A stretch of DNA of 64,000 bases from contig JAEMBT020000001.1 of NCBI GenBank assembly GCA_018873245.2, positions 16,584,220 through 16,648,219 of the forward strand, given 5' to 3'. Positions 20,381-32,709 of this stretch are shown piece after piece. Every line of letters begins with the position of its first letter. Position 1 is the stretch's first letter. The stretch comes from Archegozetes longisetosus. Lineage: Eukaryota > Arthropoda > Arachnida > Sarcoptiformes > Trhypochthoniidae. The notes beneath the pieces are model-generated. The model was given only the letters and a program-made list of their open reading frames with translations. It was not told where the DNA came from and did not search any database. The position numbers and the translations under genes were made by a program.

Positions 20381-21463
20381 ATGATGAGAAACATGGATTC
20401 GTTATCTGGTTTTGATTATTTGGTAAATTTGCATCGTTTATGTGGTATTTCATATTTAGGGGGAACCTTCTACTCGAAAAGAGAGTCTCATCTGTTAAGA
20501 ATAGCTATAGTTGGATGGAGTTTCATTTATTATGTATTCTATTTCTGGATAATATCTAACGATTTTCTATTACGGAAAATCATTAATAACTCAACGCTTA
20601 TTAATGCCAAATCTATTATTTACACTATAATAAGTAAGCTAGCAGGAACTTCATATTTCTTGCTTCCCATCTTAATAAATCTAACCTTAACTTTAAGAGG
20701 AAGCAAAATTTTGGAAATCATTTCAAAAACTAGTCACCAGTTTGGTAGTAAACATAATAATAAGATTGGCATTTACATCACTTTAATCCTTGCTTCGATA
20801 TCTATAATATTTACGATTGCTATAGGAATACTCTTCAGTTCCTTCAGAGAAAAATCAGAGGTCACTACGGTCATAAATCTATTATCGTATGCCAATTATT
20901 TTTTCGTGGGTATAAACAAGTATTCGTTGATTACATTAATCATATTCGAGAGTATAGTTATTTCAAACTATTTGCGTCACATTCAAGAAATCGCAACTCA
21001 ATACAAATTCTTCGATGTTTATAAGGCTATACGTAATGTTAAACATTCTGTTAAACTATTGGATGAATCGATTTCATTAACTAATTTGATTATAATAATC
21101 GTTAATACTTTCATCACTCTCTCGTGTCTCTGTCTTTTGGCTTTCGATTTCAATGAATGCTATTATTATGTGATTCCAACAGCACTCGACACATTCAATT
21201 ATCTGATGATCTTTTGCTTTGTGTCTGAAATAATTCCTAAAAATATTGAAAAGTTTTGCGATCATATGGAAAACTTGGTAACAGACGTACATCTAATTAA
21301 TCCGATAACAATACAATACTTACAATTGATTAAAAGTTATGAAAACAAAGTTTGTTTTACAGCATTCGGTTTATTCAGAGTCAGGTTCAACACAACTCTC
21401 ACTATTATGTCAATTATCATATCAAATGCAGTTATATTAATACAAACGGGTGGTATATCTTAG
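20381..21463 (+). CDS. Gustatory-receptor-like 7TM chemoreceptor (divergent)
   Basis: Intact, intronless ORF of 360 residues. Length and hydrophobic pattern match the minus-strand Gr group: an N-terminal FDYLVNLHRLCGISYLGG parallels FLINFHRICGISYGG, and the end VCFTAFGLFRVRFNTTLTIM followed by VILIQTGG parallels the TM7 motif of the others. It keeps SEIIPKNIEK where the group has CEIIPKSMEK. Overall it is clearly more divergent, so it is an older paralogue and not part of the recent array. The start is the first Met of the ORF (MMRNMDSL); Met at residues 2 or 4 is an alternative. Confidence 0.85.
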   Translation: MMRNMDSLSGFDYLVNLHRLCGISYLGGTFYSKRESHLLRIAIVGWSFIYYVFYFWIISNDFLLRKIINNSTLINAKSIIYTIISKLAGTSYFLLPILINLTLTLRGSKILEIISKTSHQFGSKHNNKIGIYITLILASISIIFTIAIGILFSSFREKSEVTTVINLLSYANYFFVGINKYSLITLIIFESIVISNYLRHIQEIATQYKFFDVYKAIRNVKHSVKLLDESISLTNLIIIIVNTFITLSCLCLLAFDFNECYYYVIPTALDTFNYLMIFCFVSEIIPKNIEKFCDHMENLVTDVHLINPITIQYLQLIKSYENKVCFTAFGLFRVRFNTTLTIMSIIISNAVILIQTGGIS

Positions 21464-22268
21464 TTGACTCACTGTAACTTAGTACTCTTACAATTATGTT
21501 AAAGTTCGCTATAGCAACAAGAGAAAATATTGCTGCGCCAGCTTGTTTGTCGTAAGAATTAATTTATTGCCAGAATCAATTTCTAATTTTTTTATTCTAC
21601 TATGATGAATACGCTGTAAGTATCTTCAATATTATGGACTGATTGAAATTACGCTATCGCAACGCATCGCTTCTAATTGCCACCAATGATTTCTAATTTT
21701 CTGATCATATAGTGTTTTGGTTGAACGAATATTAAGATTGTAAGACCAAATGTATAACATCTTCTTAATAAAACACTAAATTTCCTTTAAAAATATTCAA
21801 GAACTTCTGGTGAAAACCTTGAGTCTTTAGTCAGACTGAGCAAATATATTCAAATTTGATATTATATCATATAATTTATATGCAATATGGTATATTTATT
21901 CAAATAAATACAATTTAAAGTTATGTGTGAGTTCATATCTTTTGATTTTTTTTCAAATTTTTGTATATTCTATTTCACTTCATAACTCTCTATACGAATT
22001 TCGTTCTTATTCGTTAATTAACTTTCTTGAATATAAGTTATTTGTTATTACTAGTTTGATAGGATTTCGGTTGGGTAATTAGCAGAAATTTCTGTCTTTA
22101 AATCCCTCCATCCTGATGCAAAACCTCAAAAACTTTGAATGACTTTTAGACCAACGATAGCAAAAAATTCAGTGTAACTATTCTATTAATCTAATTTAAA
22201 ACGTATTCGTAATGATAGTTCAAGAAGCGCGTGCCCAAGAAGTTGTTCCAATGAAAGATATCGAAACA
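21464..22268. other. No gene seen
   Basis: AT-rich spacer downstream of the Gr gene. No bounded feature is recognised. Confidence 0.4.
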
Positions 22269-22400
22269 GTGGTGGTGTACGTTTTTAGGCAAGTGATTGG
22301 AGTATAAACATGATATTTATCATGTATGATCATGAATCCGATAAAGGTGATAATCATATTTATACTCTTATCAGTCTTCTGAAGACGTACACTTTACTGC
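22269..22400. repeat. Imperfect hairpin, MITE-like
   Basis: cagtggtggtgtacg ... gacgtacactttactg form a 130-bp imperfect inverted repeat with gagtataaa-type inner pairing. The CAGT...ACTG ends resemble Tc1/mariner termini, but no TA duplication is seen. Confidence 0.45.
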
Positions 22401-22509
22401 ATAGAAATCCGGGAAAGTTTTTATTCATAACTTTTAAAGTACTGATTCAAATTTAATTATTTTTCGAACTTAAGTTAATTTATTGCCAAATTTTGATAAA
22501 AATAAAGTT

Positions 22510-22935
22510 TTTATAGTCTAATTGTACGACCATTGGAAGCAATGCACTCTTCAAGTCTTCTAGGCATACTTTCCATAAACTTAGCTCAATATGTAGGACC
22601 TAATTCTTGCCAAATTTCGTCGATTTTTTTATCCATTCGCTCATTTTCATGCGTTCCATAGTCTCCAACTTATTTTTGATTATAGCCCATAAGTTTTCGA
22701 TGGGACTCACGTCTAGAGACATAGCGGGCCAATCCATGATCACAACCGTGTTGTCTTTTAACTGCTTTTTCACGATTCGAAACTTGTGACATGGCGCATT
22801 GTCTTGTTGAAAGATGTAACCATCAGGATAGAGGGAGCCCATCGTTGAGATAAGGGCTTCTTCTAATATTTCGATGTTTTTAATAAATTGCATAAGTCTT
22901 TGGCTGTCTTTTTTAGTGCTCAAATCAGAATACAA
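22510..22935 (-). pseudogene. Tc1/mariner-type transposase, C-terminal fragment
   Basis: The frame includes FQQDNAPCHKFR, the second catalytic Asp block of DDE Tc1 transposases, and DVSPIENLWAIIKNKL with the third acidic residue (SPIENLW). After that a frameshift near 22610 changes the reading to EIWQELGP and then MESMPRRLEECIASNG, the usual Tc1 C-terminus, ending near 22515. The N-terminal half is missing upstream of about 22935. This is a dead 5'-truncated copy. Confidence 0.8.
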
Positions 22936-23334
22936 CTTAATTCAGTCATCCAATGAATATTCTTATTCAGCATTTTATGGATACAAAATCAATTAATTTA
23001 GAAAAATAGTAAACACTAATCAAAACACATGCTAAGCATTAAAATTTATTACAGTGAATGCGTCTGAAATATGTCTTTGTTTCGTTTTATTGATAAAACA
23101 AAATTTTCTAATATCTAAATTTGTTGTGTTTTATTTCTTTACTTCGTTTAACTAAATTAACTCATACACTAAATATCGCATATTCATGAGATTATTTCAA
23201 TTTAGATAAAGAAAGATGAAGATAAAGAGTTTTTAGATACATTATTGTTTCAATTAAAATAAGGATTTGATAAGATATGTAAATAATTCAACTTATTTAA
23301 ATCAATCTATTTTAACTAAAAGTATTGCACTATT
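22936..23334. other. No gene seen
   Basis: AT-rich spacer with no recognised feature. Confidence 0.4.
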
Positions 23335-23744
23335 TTAACCTTAGAACAGTATTTCATGGGTCAAAATGACCCAAAGGTCTATAAAACTTACATTTATTTC
23401 ATGGAATTTCTAATGTCAATAAAATTGATAGTATTTTCAAATGAGTATATTGAGATCATATAAAGCAATAAATTAACTATTTACAAATTTTATATTTAAA
23501 TTTAATCGTGTTTAAACTTAATTCTATTTGAGTATAGGCCACAAGTTTATATGTGAAATTAGTTTTCACTCAAGCCTTAAACAGATTACGTCAAGGATGA
23601 CGACATTAATAAAGTACAAAACACGTTAACTGTTATACACACTAACCTTTACAATAACATATTTTTTCCAAATCAATCGACGGGTCAAAAAGACCCTAAT
23701 TTACTGAAATCATTAATCAAAATCGTTTTACTGTTTAAGGGCTA
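23335..23744. mobile_element. piggyBac-like MITE
   Basis: It begins TTAACCTTAGAACAGTA and ends with the near complement tactgtttaagggctaa. gggtcaaaatgaccc and gggtcaaaaagaccc palindromes sit just inside the two ends. The left TTAA is intact and the right reads CTAA. No ORF. Confidence 0.55.
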
Positions 23745-24029
23745 ATAATTTTATTTATCAATGAGTGGGCATTCAAATAGATATAATTAGCGGCTTATAG
23801 GTAGGAATGGTAAACTGTTTAAGACTTTGTAGAATTTATATTCCTCTTGATAAGGTACTATTAAAAATTTCTTCAAAAATTTTATTTTTTCAAATTTCGT
23901 ATAGGATATACCAGTTTTGTGAACCTAGTAAATTGCAGTATTCATTTGCTTGTCAGAAAGATTTTCAATCACCTCTGAATTTCTAATAAATAAAAATCAT
24001 TATTTTTAGATTAAAGTTTTTAATCAATG

Positions 24030-24250
24030 ATGAATTCTTAGAAAATATTTCTTAAATGTATTGATTAAATCAAGAGTTGACACGAGAATATTTTCGTATT
24101 CAGATCCCTCTAGTTCTGACTGAATAGCGTTCTTTTGTTCGAGTATATTGCTGATTGAATTTACTTAAGAAATATCTATTGATATTCTTATAATTTTCGT
24201 CGATATTCTGTAAACTGTCGATTCTTTCATATAAATTCATTATCTCATTC
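24030..24250 (-). pseudogene. Possible decayed coding segment
   Basis: One minus-strand frame reads MNLYERIDSLQNIDENYKN and then a neighbouring frame reads NILEQKNAIQSELEGSEYEN. The polar, coiled-coil-like composition is unusual for random AT-rich sequence. The family is not recognised, and chance cannot be excluded. Confidence 0.25.
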
Positions 24251-24540
24251 TCTTACTTTTATTCTTAGTATTTGAAGAATGAATAGGGATTCCAGCATAT
24301 GAGATATAGATCTAAATTGACAGATACTTCTGTGATAACTGGTGTGATATTTGAGATCTATCCCTTGTTGACCCGAGTTTGATTTGACTCTATCACCAAT
24401 ATACCCAATCTGACTTGACCCAAGAGTTTTTAACTCAGTGAAGATATAACCATATGTTTATTTGACTCTCTGGAGTTTGTATATATTTCTATTGGGACAC
24501 GTTTCAAAAAGCTTTAAGACATGTTCAAAAAAGAAATATT

Positions 24541-25121
24541 GGGTGAATCCAGACTAATGGGTCTAAAGGGGTTCCCGACCCCCCACTCCCAAGCGTGATA
24601 TATCATTGGACTCAGTTCGTCAAACTGAACATTTTGACACCGTACTTGACCACTTCTGGATAACGCCCGACGGGAGTGGCTGACCCCGCCAAGTGATATA
24701 TCATTGGACTCAGGACATTGAAGTGAGCATTTTGATACCTCACTTGATCATTTATCACAAGTAGTTCTCTAGATATCCATCATTCTTTGGCTTAGTACCT
24801 CATAATGGATAAACCTGGATTCTCGGGTCGTAACCCAAACAAGCCTGATATAAACTAAGAGAGAACAAGCTAGGTTGAGAAGTGACCTAATCTACTATGC
24901 CTTAGTTTAAACCAGGTTTGACTTGGGTTACAACTTGGTAAAGCTAGGTTTACCCATTTTCGAGGGTGTTAGGTTTGGGTGGCCAGAAGTGGGCAAATTC
25001 GGGTTGGAAGTAGTCAAGTATGGTATCAAAATGTTCAGCTCGACGAACTGAATCCAATGATGTATTAGACTTGGAGGTAGGGGTCGGGAACCCCTTTAGA
25101 TCCATTAGCCTGGATCTACCC
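24541..25121. mobile_element. Merlin-type MITE, copy 2 (complete)
   Basis: 581 bp, with ends gggtgaatccagactaatgg and its complement in ccattagcctggatctaccc. The flanks gaaatatt (24533-24540) and gaaacatt (25122-25129) are an 8-bp duplication with one mismatch. The first bases gggtgaatc equal those of the 2.5-kb Merlin element at 14763, which probably mobilised it. No ORF. Confidence 0.85.
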
Positions 25122-25559
25122 GAAACATTTTATTTATTTATATAAATAAGAATAACATGAATGATTTGCATACTTTATGAATGATTATTAGTATTAATTC
25201 TCATTCATATCAATTAGTACTGAAATAATGGTAAAAGATTGATAAGGATATCAAAGGTAGGATTAGTTCTAAACTTTTCGTAATTAAGATTTTCTCTCAG
25301 TTTAAGCGTAGTGTTCAATGCTTTCTATACTCTTAATCTTAAACCTAAGGCTCTTATTCAAAAGACATATTTATATGTTGCTTCAGTTTTATTTGGTAGT
25401 AATGCATAAACAATAGAAAATGTTTGACCAGCAATTGTGTAGTGAACTGTATAGATTTGAGCGAAATTTGAGGGCATGATTTAAATATACTAGAATTCAA
25501 GAGATAATGATTAAAAGACAGTGCGCTTAGCGGTATCGCAATTGGCAAAGTTTGATTTT

Positions 25560-25790
25560 GCTATTGATTTGTTAAGCCAACAAATCTTCCTCAGTGTCGT
25601 CCGATTGAGGATTTTTTAGATTATTTTTATCAAATAGTTTATAAAAATGGTTGGTATGCAAAAATACTGGTTAAGTTATATGAAGAATAAATACTACCTC
25701 AAAAAATTGATTTAAACATTATCAAAAGGAGTGTTGTTAGTGTGACTAAAAGAATCGAAGATGTGCTGAATTGGGGCCACTATCAGTTGT
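25560..25790 (+). pseudogene. Tc1/mariner-superfamily transposase, C-terminal relic
   Basis: Plus-strand reading gives CRPIEDFLDYF, then VYKNGWYAKILVKL, then IDLNIIKRSV. This corresponds to the end of a mariner-like DDE domain, where RPIEDFW holds the last catalytic acid. There are stops within it and no upstream part. It belongs to a different subfamily from the fragment at 22510-22935. Confidence 0.6.
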
Positions 25791-26673
25791 TCATTGGCCC
25801 ATTCTTATTTCTTATATAATATAGTTTTTTTTGCACAAAAGCTCATATGTTTGGGAAACTGTATCATAACTAAAATTGAATTAAAACTTAGTCTAAATTT
25901 GATTCACATGACGTTAGTTGCAAATCCAGTACTCTTTTCCATTCTGTTTTCTTTCTTTAATTTTGAAGATATGCCATATTGTTTTCTCTGCTAATAACTA
26001 CTTTGATTTAGCGTTGAAAGTCAACAGATTTCTTGTTTATATCAATTTTGGAATGAACTGTAACAAACTTCTAAATTTTGATAAATCTAATTATATGCTG
26101 ATAAAACTTTCGGGTCGCTATTGTGATCATTTGAATGTAAACATTGACAATAAATGATAACTACTCATGTAATATAATCATATCATATTATTGTAGGTAA
26201 AATTCCGAAAGTAACGTCTGTAAAAATGTTATGAACTCATGATTCTACTGATTATCATTAATTGACTTCAGGTAATCTCACATTGTGATCGCACACTTTG
26301 CGATTGTACAATGTATAGATCAATAACTTGTAAACTATTTTCGACTCGAATTAATTTCAAGATAAATGACGTTATCACTGGTCTGCAATCACTAAAATTC
26401 AGTGGAAGATTATTGATAATCTATTATTAAACCTCTCTTCTCGACAATGTTAATAATATATTTGCATTTGTAGGCACAAACATGCAATCATAATAAAAAT
26501 TGATAAAACTTATTGTTTAGCAAAGTTATTTTGCTCGTAGTCAAAAGTCTAATTTGTCTCCTGTATAAGAGAATATTCATTGAAAATAAATTTATTCATA
26601 TCTTAAACGCCTATAAGTGAAGTTCGTTGAATAATCTTTTGACAAAATAAGTTTAATTTAATAAATAATCACA
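25791..26673. other. No gene recognised upstream of the lectin gene
   Basis: Two small overlapping plus-strand ORFs (25794-26157) have no recognisable motif. A stretch near 25900-25980 (attttgaagatatg) resembles 43920-43970, so part of it is dispersed repeat. Confidence 0.35.
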
Positions 26674-29306
26674 ATGTATCTGAGACTAGTTTTAATAGTA
26701 TTTTTGCAACTATTTTCAAATAATGATTCCATTATTCCTCCTCGAACGCGTTTTCCACCAAAAAAGCCAGTTTTTATTGTAAGACCGCCGCTTGTACAAA
26801 CCCGTCAGCCAGGTATTAGTTAATAATTTTAATTAAGTATATTATTAGATAAGTAATCGAAAAAAGACTGAATTATTTCCCACACCATAGCATACTCCAA
26901 GTGCCCTAAAGCTGGATTGGAAAATTGGATAACTTTCGATAACAAGATATGTTATTACGTTTCTAATTATGCAAAGACGTGGCACGACGCAAATGATTTC
27001 TGTCACTCAAATAATGCTCAATTATTATCCATTCACAATTTCAAAACGAATAATTTATTCGCCAATTTCAAATCTAACAATTATAATTATTACTACACCA
27101 CTTACTATTGGATTGGATTAAATAGTATGTCGAAAAGAGGAGAGTATAAGTGGTCAGATGGAACTCCAGTTCAATTCAGAAACTATGCCAACACCACTAT
27201 TAATGGTTTACAACCTCAAAGCACAGATATTTTTCTGCAAGGAAGATGCGTTGTTATGAGTTCTAGTCCAAATGTTAATATGAGGATATATAGAAACTAT
27301 CTACGAAGTGGATTGTGGTATCGCATAGATTGCAACAGTTATTATAGATTCATTTGCCAGAAAGATTTAACGGGACCCACGGTGAAACCAACAACGTCTC
27401 CCGGAAACTGTCCTTCAGGTAAGAGATTTTTCAAAATATCTCTTAATAGAATATTGTTGAATATTTTGATCACGCTAATCAAATTATTATAAAATAATAA
27501 CTAAAGTTTGTAATCTACTAAAGATTGGATACAATATAAAAATGAAAAATGCATCAGAATAATAGACAGTGGTTTTATCACATGGACTGAGGCCAAGGCT
27601 AAATGCGCTTCTACAACAGATCCTCTCGTTAGTGGAGAACTTTTATCAATCCATTCAACAGAGGAACAAAATTTTATCACTTCTATGATAGCCGATAAAC
27701 CGATGCCGTTCATCGGTTTTATTAGAAATCCAATGACTTACACGTAAGGCTTATAATAATGTTCAAATAAACTCTAAATAATTAAATGAGATTGTGTTGA
27801 ACTTGGGAATTATAAAATGTACTAATCATTTTGATTATAGTTGGGTCTGGGACGATCAAAGTCCAGTTTCTTACACCAATTGGGCTTCACAAGATAATTA
27901 CAATTATTATGCTTCCGATTGTACTGTTATGATAACTAGTGATGTACAGGCAGGAAAGTGGCTACCCGCTTCTTGTAGTAGTAATCATACAGCTATCTGT
28001 GAAAGACCGAGAGGTATAAACAATATTCACTCTAATCCAAATATTTTTAGATAAATTCTTAAAATTATTTTGACAATAAACTTATATTAATAGATCCAAA
28101 CATAGCTACTCCACCTCCAAAGGCATTTCAATCGTGTGAAATTTCTGGTTTCGAAAATTTCGTACAATTCAGACGATCATGTTATCTGTTAGTCGACGAT
28201 CCAAACAGTTATCAAACATTTAATGATGCAGAAAATAGTTGTCAGAAGATCAATGGAGCACATCTCGTTTCTATCGTCAATCCTTTCGAATATTCATTTC
28301 TAAAATATTACATAACGCAATATGGTAATTCTGATCAATATTGGATTGGATTCTATTCTGACAGTTATTCAGATGTGAATGTGTCTCAAGTTTTCAAATG
28401 GACTGATAATTGGCCCAATTATTTTACTCAATGGGATGATGGTGAACCACTATTTTCTGGTCAGGCAGACAAAGAATGTGTATATCAATTTCGAAGTAAT
28501 GGAACGTGGAGGACATCTGATTGTGTTTCAAATAGAGCATACATTTGTAAAACCACAACAGACACAATTCCTAATTTGGATGGTGAAGTGGCTGCCATTT
28601 GTCCTAAAATTAACTCAACAGATAATAAGCAACAATGGATTGATCTCGATAAAAGATCAAAATATTGTTATTGGTTTAGTGTTGATATCAATGGTAACCT
28701 TGGTCAGGGTCTGCTGACATGGGCCGAAGCATCGTTTCATTGTAAAAATCGAAACGGAACTCTGGTCTCGATTCACTCAAATCATGATTTATCTCTAATG
28801 AAAAGTAGGCTAAATAATAGATTTAACACTTGGCTTGGGCTTTATAAAACACCAAGTGGTGAGCATTTTTTATTTTTGAAACTGAATATTGAATAAACTT
28901 AATATAAATTTAATAATTAGGCGACTTTATGTGGGAAGATGGAAGTGCTGTCGACTTCACTAACTGGGATGAAAATCAACAGATAGTCAATATGGAAATA
29001 CCTAAAAGTGATGATTCTGGAGACATGTGCGTTGAAACAAAGGCTTTAGATATGAAATGGAGACAAAACAGATGCACGGGTTATGTGTCACCAAATCTTT
29101 ATATTTGTCAAATAAAAAAAGTATTCAAATCATCTTCTATTTTGTCTTCGAATGAATCTCCTACAGGAATGTCTAGCGGTTCAAAGGCTGGTATTGCTAT
29201 AGGAGTTATCATAGCAGTTGCACTATTGATTGGAGTTACAATATTTGTGGTCAAGAAGTACAATTTGAATGTTTCAAAATTTCGCAGCTTTGAAAATACA
29301 CTATAG
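26674..29306 (+). CDS. Membrane C-type lectin-domain receptor, four CTLDs, six exons
   Basis: Exons inferred from frame and GT..AG sites: 26674-26812, 26891-27418, 27524-27743, 27841-28013, 28094-28858, 28921-29306. Together they give 736 residues with consistent phases (1,1,2,1,1). The introns are 62-105 bp. Exon 1 gives a signal peptide (MYLRLVLIVFLQLF) and a Pro-rich linker. CTLD1 is exon 2; CTLD2 is exons 3-4; CTLD3 is the first half of exon 5; CTLD4 is exons 5-6. Each has the fold's Cys, WIG/WLG and W-x-DG landmarks. A TM helix (AGIAIGVIIAVALLIGVTIF) and a short tail KKYNLNVSKFRSF end the protein. None of the four carries EPN, QPD or WND at the Ca2+/sugar site (TPV, SPV, EPL and SAV instead), so canonical mannose or galactose binding is not supported. 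The architecture resembles small mannose-receptor-like proteins. Confidence 0.85.
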
Positions 29307-29538
29307 CCGTAGAGGTCAGAATCCATGACAAAATGATTCAGATTTTAATAATATATATTGCATAACATGACAAATGCTGCAGATGATTATTCTTTCAATA
29401 GAGAGAACTCAATTACATAATTTATTGACTTATTAATTCAAAACATTTTCAATATTTAATTTGTGTTAATCTTATTAAAATAAATTGGATATTTTGTCAC
29501 TTTTTCTTTTAATCACGTTTTGAATAGTTTACTTTTAC

Positions 29539-29873
29539 CAGGTTTAGTACCTCGTAATGGATAAACCTGGATTTAGAGTGTCGTAACCCAAAAAAGCCTG
29601 ATATAAACTAAGGGAAAATAAGTTAGGTTGCGAACCGGCCCAACCCATTATACCTTGGTTTAAATCAGGTTTGGCTTGTGTCACAATTTGGTAAAGCCAG
29701 ATTTAGCCATTTTTGAGGGTGTTAGGTCTGAATGGCCAGAAATGGTCATATCTGATTTAGAAGTGGTCAAGTGTGATATCAAAGTGTTCAGCTCAACGAA
29801 CCGAATCCAACGATATATCACACTTGGAGGTGGGAGTTGGGAACCCCTTTAAACTCATTAGCCCGGATTCACC
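29539..29873. mobile_element. Merlin-type MITE, copy 3 (half copy)
   Basis: It matches the right-hand half of 24541-25121 (from ggtttagtacctcg onward) and ends gcccggattcacc. The left half is missing, so no target duplication can be assigned. Confidence 0.8.
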
Positions 29874-30436
29874 TCAGACCATTGATTAAAGCCTCTTCAG
29901 ATGTGGTTTGATAAGAGGCCTTTCACTTCAGTAAATTATGAATATTAATGAAATATTCATAATTTACTCTCAATACTCACCAATTTCTCTCATAATTGCC
30001 AATCCCTTCCGTCCCTGTGTTCTCAATTTAATAGATTTCCTAAATTTTAATTCTCTCTAATAGTGAAAGGCATTTCAATCAGTAATTAATAATTAAATAA
30101 ATATTAATTTCGATTAATTGATTGATTTGTTTTCAAATTCATTCGAAAATCAAAACAAAAATAAATTCTAACACTAGTTCAATAATAAATTACGTTTAAA
30201 TTAAATTTATTTTGTATCCGAATTGAAATTTATAAGAAAACTCGATTTTTCTTCTGTAGTTTTTTCTTCAATTGTGATTTTATGATTTTAACAATTTTTT
30301 ATAACAGGGATAGTTGTCCTTCATTTTAAAAAAGCCGCATCAAAATTGAATAAGTGGTTCAATAGCTTTGTATTCCTAAAGTTAGTTTCCGTGCTTACTG
30401 TATATTCGTGATCTACACTTATTGTTGAATCTTTTT
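29874..30436. other. No gene; short palindrome
   Basis: AT-rich, containing a near-perfect palindrome at about 29933-29968 (gtaaattatgaatatt and complement). It is framed by gcctttcac and gtgaaaggc, giving a MITE-like structure of about 150 bp. Nothing else is seen. Confidence 0.4.
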
Positions 30437-30601
30437 CACTCGTTCAGAAAGCATTGAAGAGAAGACCTCTTGCTTAAGAGGTCGACGCAATTCACAGAAC
30501 TTTTCAGTCAATAGAAAACATTTATTCATATTAAGCATTTATAAAGAAACATTTAAACATATTTATAAAAAACGTAAATTTTTTATTTTATAAAATATAT
30601 T

Positions 30602-31400
30602 TTAATCATTAAAAAAATTACCACAATAGCTATGTTCACTAAATATATCACTGTCAATTATTTTGTCATTGATCCAAAACTGAGATTCAATATTTAAAAC
30701 ATGTTTAATGCACTTTAGCCAAAAATTAGAATCAATTTCTAAAAATGCTTTTGAAATTGGATTCCTAAATTCAATTGAATTATTGTTGAAATTATGTTTC
30801 GCAATAATTTTCTTGAGTTGAGCCCATACCAATTCAATTGGATTAAGCTCGCAATGGTAAGGGGGTAGACGTAAGGGAATATGACCAGCATTTAATCTAA
30901 TCTCATCCACAATGTGTTGTACATAAAAGTAATTTTCTTTGACTATTTTTAATAATTCTTTTTTATTTGCACTGTTATTATAATAAATATTATTTGTATT
31001 GAGCCAGTTTTTAATTGTTTTCATGCTTGAACTTTGTACTGGGGGTATATTGTACTGTCTTGAACGAGGGGTAGCATTGTCAAGAATTACGACTGATTTA
31101 GGGGCTAAATTTGGTAAAAGTTTGCCTTTGAGCCAATCTTCAAAGTTTAAGCTATCAAATGTAGAATTAATATTTTATGTTCGGCTCCCGAGATAAAACC
31201 ATTTTCTGAACCAGCGTGTATGGTTGAATATCTGGTCTCCTTTCCAACAGACATTATAAATCTTATTCTTTTAGATTTATTTAGCGGTTGTAATATTTTG
31301 TACTTGACGTAATTTTTGTGTGTACAAATGTTTCGTCAATGTATACAAACTCTGAATAAGGGGATTGTTTTTCGATTCTTCGCTTTTTCATCAAATATTT
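30602..31400 (-). pseudogene. Tc1-like transposase copy A, catalytic part
   Basis: Reading the minus strand from the gypsy junction: YIDETFVH (first Asp), then HAGSENGF, then VVILDNATPRSRQYN (second Asp), then LRLPPYHCELNPIELVWAQL (terminal Glu, DDE). The last 140 residues are open to the stop at 30602. Stops or frameshifts occur near 31180-31300, and the N-terminal part is displaced to 40010-40476 by the retrotransposon. Confidence 0.8.
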
Positions 31401-31408
31401 AATTCTTC

Positions 31409-31872
31409 TGTTATATTAAAACAAAAAGTATTTTAATTTGTTTTGTAAACTTTCTATTTGTTATGAGAATGAAAGTTTAACTCTTATTTCGTTATGACTA
31501 TAAAAGGTTTTGTTTAGTTCGCTCTAATTGTAAAAGCAAATTCTTATTCTAGTTTAATTACAATAGGAAATTAATTGTTATGGGAATCTAATACTGGAAT
31601 GCTTGAACATCCCTTTTTTAGGAATAACTTTTCTCAAAATTATAACTCGAAAATATTCTTAAACATCCTTTCATTAATTAGTCAGAAGAGTATAAAAAGA
31701 GAGAGTAATAGAGTAGAAATTAAGTGAGTTAGTAAGAGAGTGCGAGAGAGCTTAGACTCTGTGCGATACATTTAAATCTTTATGTATTATCATTCAATTT
31801 ATATTTTTAATAAAGATTGTTAATTGTTAAAGTCAGAGTTGTTATTTCGCTATATAAAAATCCACTCTCACA
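31409..31872 (+). repeat. 5' LTR of gypsy element
   Basis: It begins tgttatattaaaac and ends ccactctcaca. It contains a gtataaaaagag TATA-like box near 31690 and an aataaag polyadenylation-like signal near 31810. It is 464 bp, like the 3' LTR. Confidence 0.95.
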
Positions 31873-31873
31873 A

Positions 31874-31891
31874 TTGGTAGCAGAGCGTGGT
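31874..31891 (+). promoter_or_regulatory. Primer binding site
   Basis: ttggtagcagagcgtgg directly follows the LTR. TGGTAGCAGAGC matches the tRNA-Met-type primer site seen in many LTR elements, as the complement of the tRNA 3' end. Confidence 0.65.
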
Positions 31892-32709
31892 TACATCTCT
31901 AATTGTTCATAATTGTGAACGAAAATTGACATTAAGTGGGATCTCTTTGAAGTGAAATTGAGACATTTATGCAAGTTATGCGATTATAGGCCTATGAGTG
32001 CGGCCGTAGGATTTCAACAGAGAGATCGAATAAACAAGTAACGGTTCACGCTCAACGACTCACTTACGATATAGCAAAACTTCGATTTGCAAAAAAAAAA
32101 TTGAAGAAATTGGGCAATATAAGAAGAAGAAGACAAGTTTTTGAGATTTAAGACACACGTAACTGGATTCACGTTAAGAGAGCAAGAAATCGTATTGGTT
32201 ATCGAATCAAGAGTTTTCCTCACCGAAAGCTAAGATTACAAAAGAACTTTTTTATTTCAATTTTAATATTATATAATAAGCCATAAAAGCAAATTAGTCT
32301 TTGTAAAGACTCAAATAATCAGATATTGTTAAGTCCAAGCTCTCGCGCGTTCGAGTTTGTCAGGAAAATATCTATAATTTTGATAATTGTTGATAACTTT
32401 AAGCATTCCATTATTAATTTTCAACCTAAACTTCGAATAAGTAAAGCGCTTCTCGTCGAGAGTACCCAATAAGTCTCTCGCCTTACAAAACACAGACACA
32501 AACACATTCTTGTTTTAAGCGTGAACACTCAAAAAGGTCTGCGAAAGCACAGTTTGCTGATCACCTCATACTTCTAGCTCTCGCTTCGGGTTAAAGCATT
32601 GCTACGGCAAAAGCTCCGGACCTGTGAGCCTGGAAACTGAGAATCGGCTTTAATTGTCGCCCAGCGACCTATTTCTTACAACACACTACATTTCTAAAGA
32701 GTTAAGCGT
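31892..32709 (+). other. Untranslated leader of gypsy element
   Basis: About 820 bp between the primer site and the gag start. Short ORFs only; packaging signals are expected here but cannot be identified by eye. Confidence 0.6.

Noticed and set aside
32014..32223. 69-codon minus-strand ORF in the gypsy leader
   Set aside because: Lies in the untranslated leader on the opposite strand; no motif.
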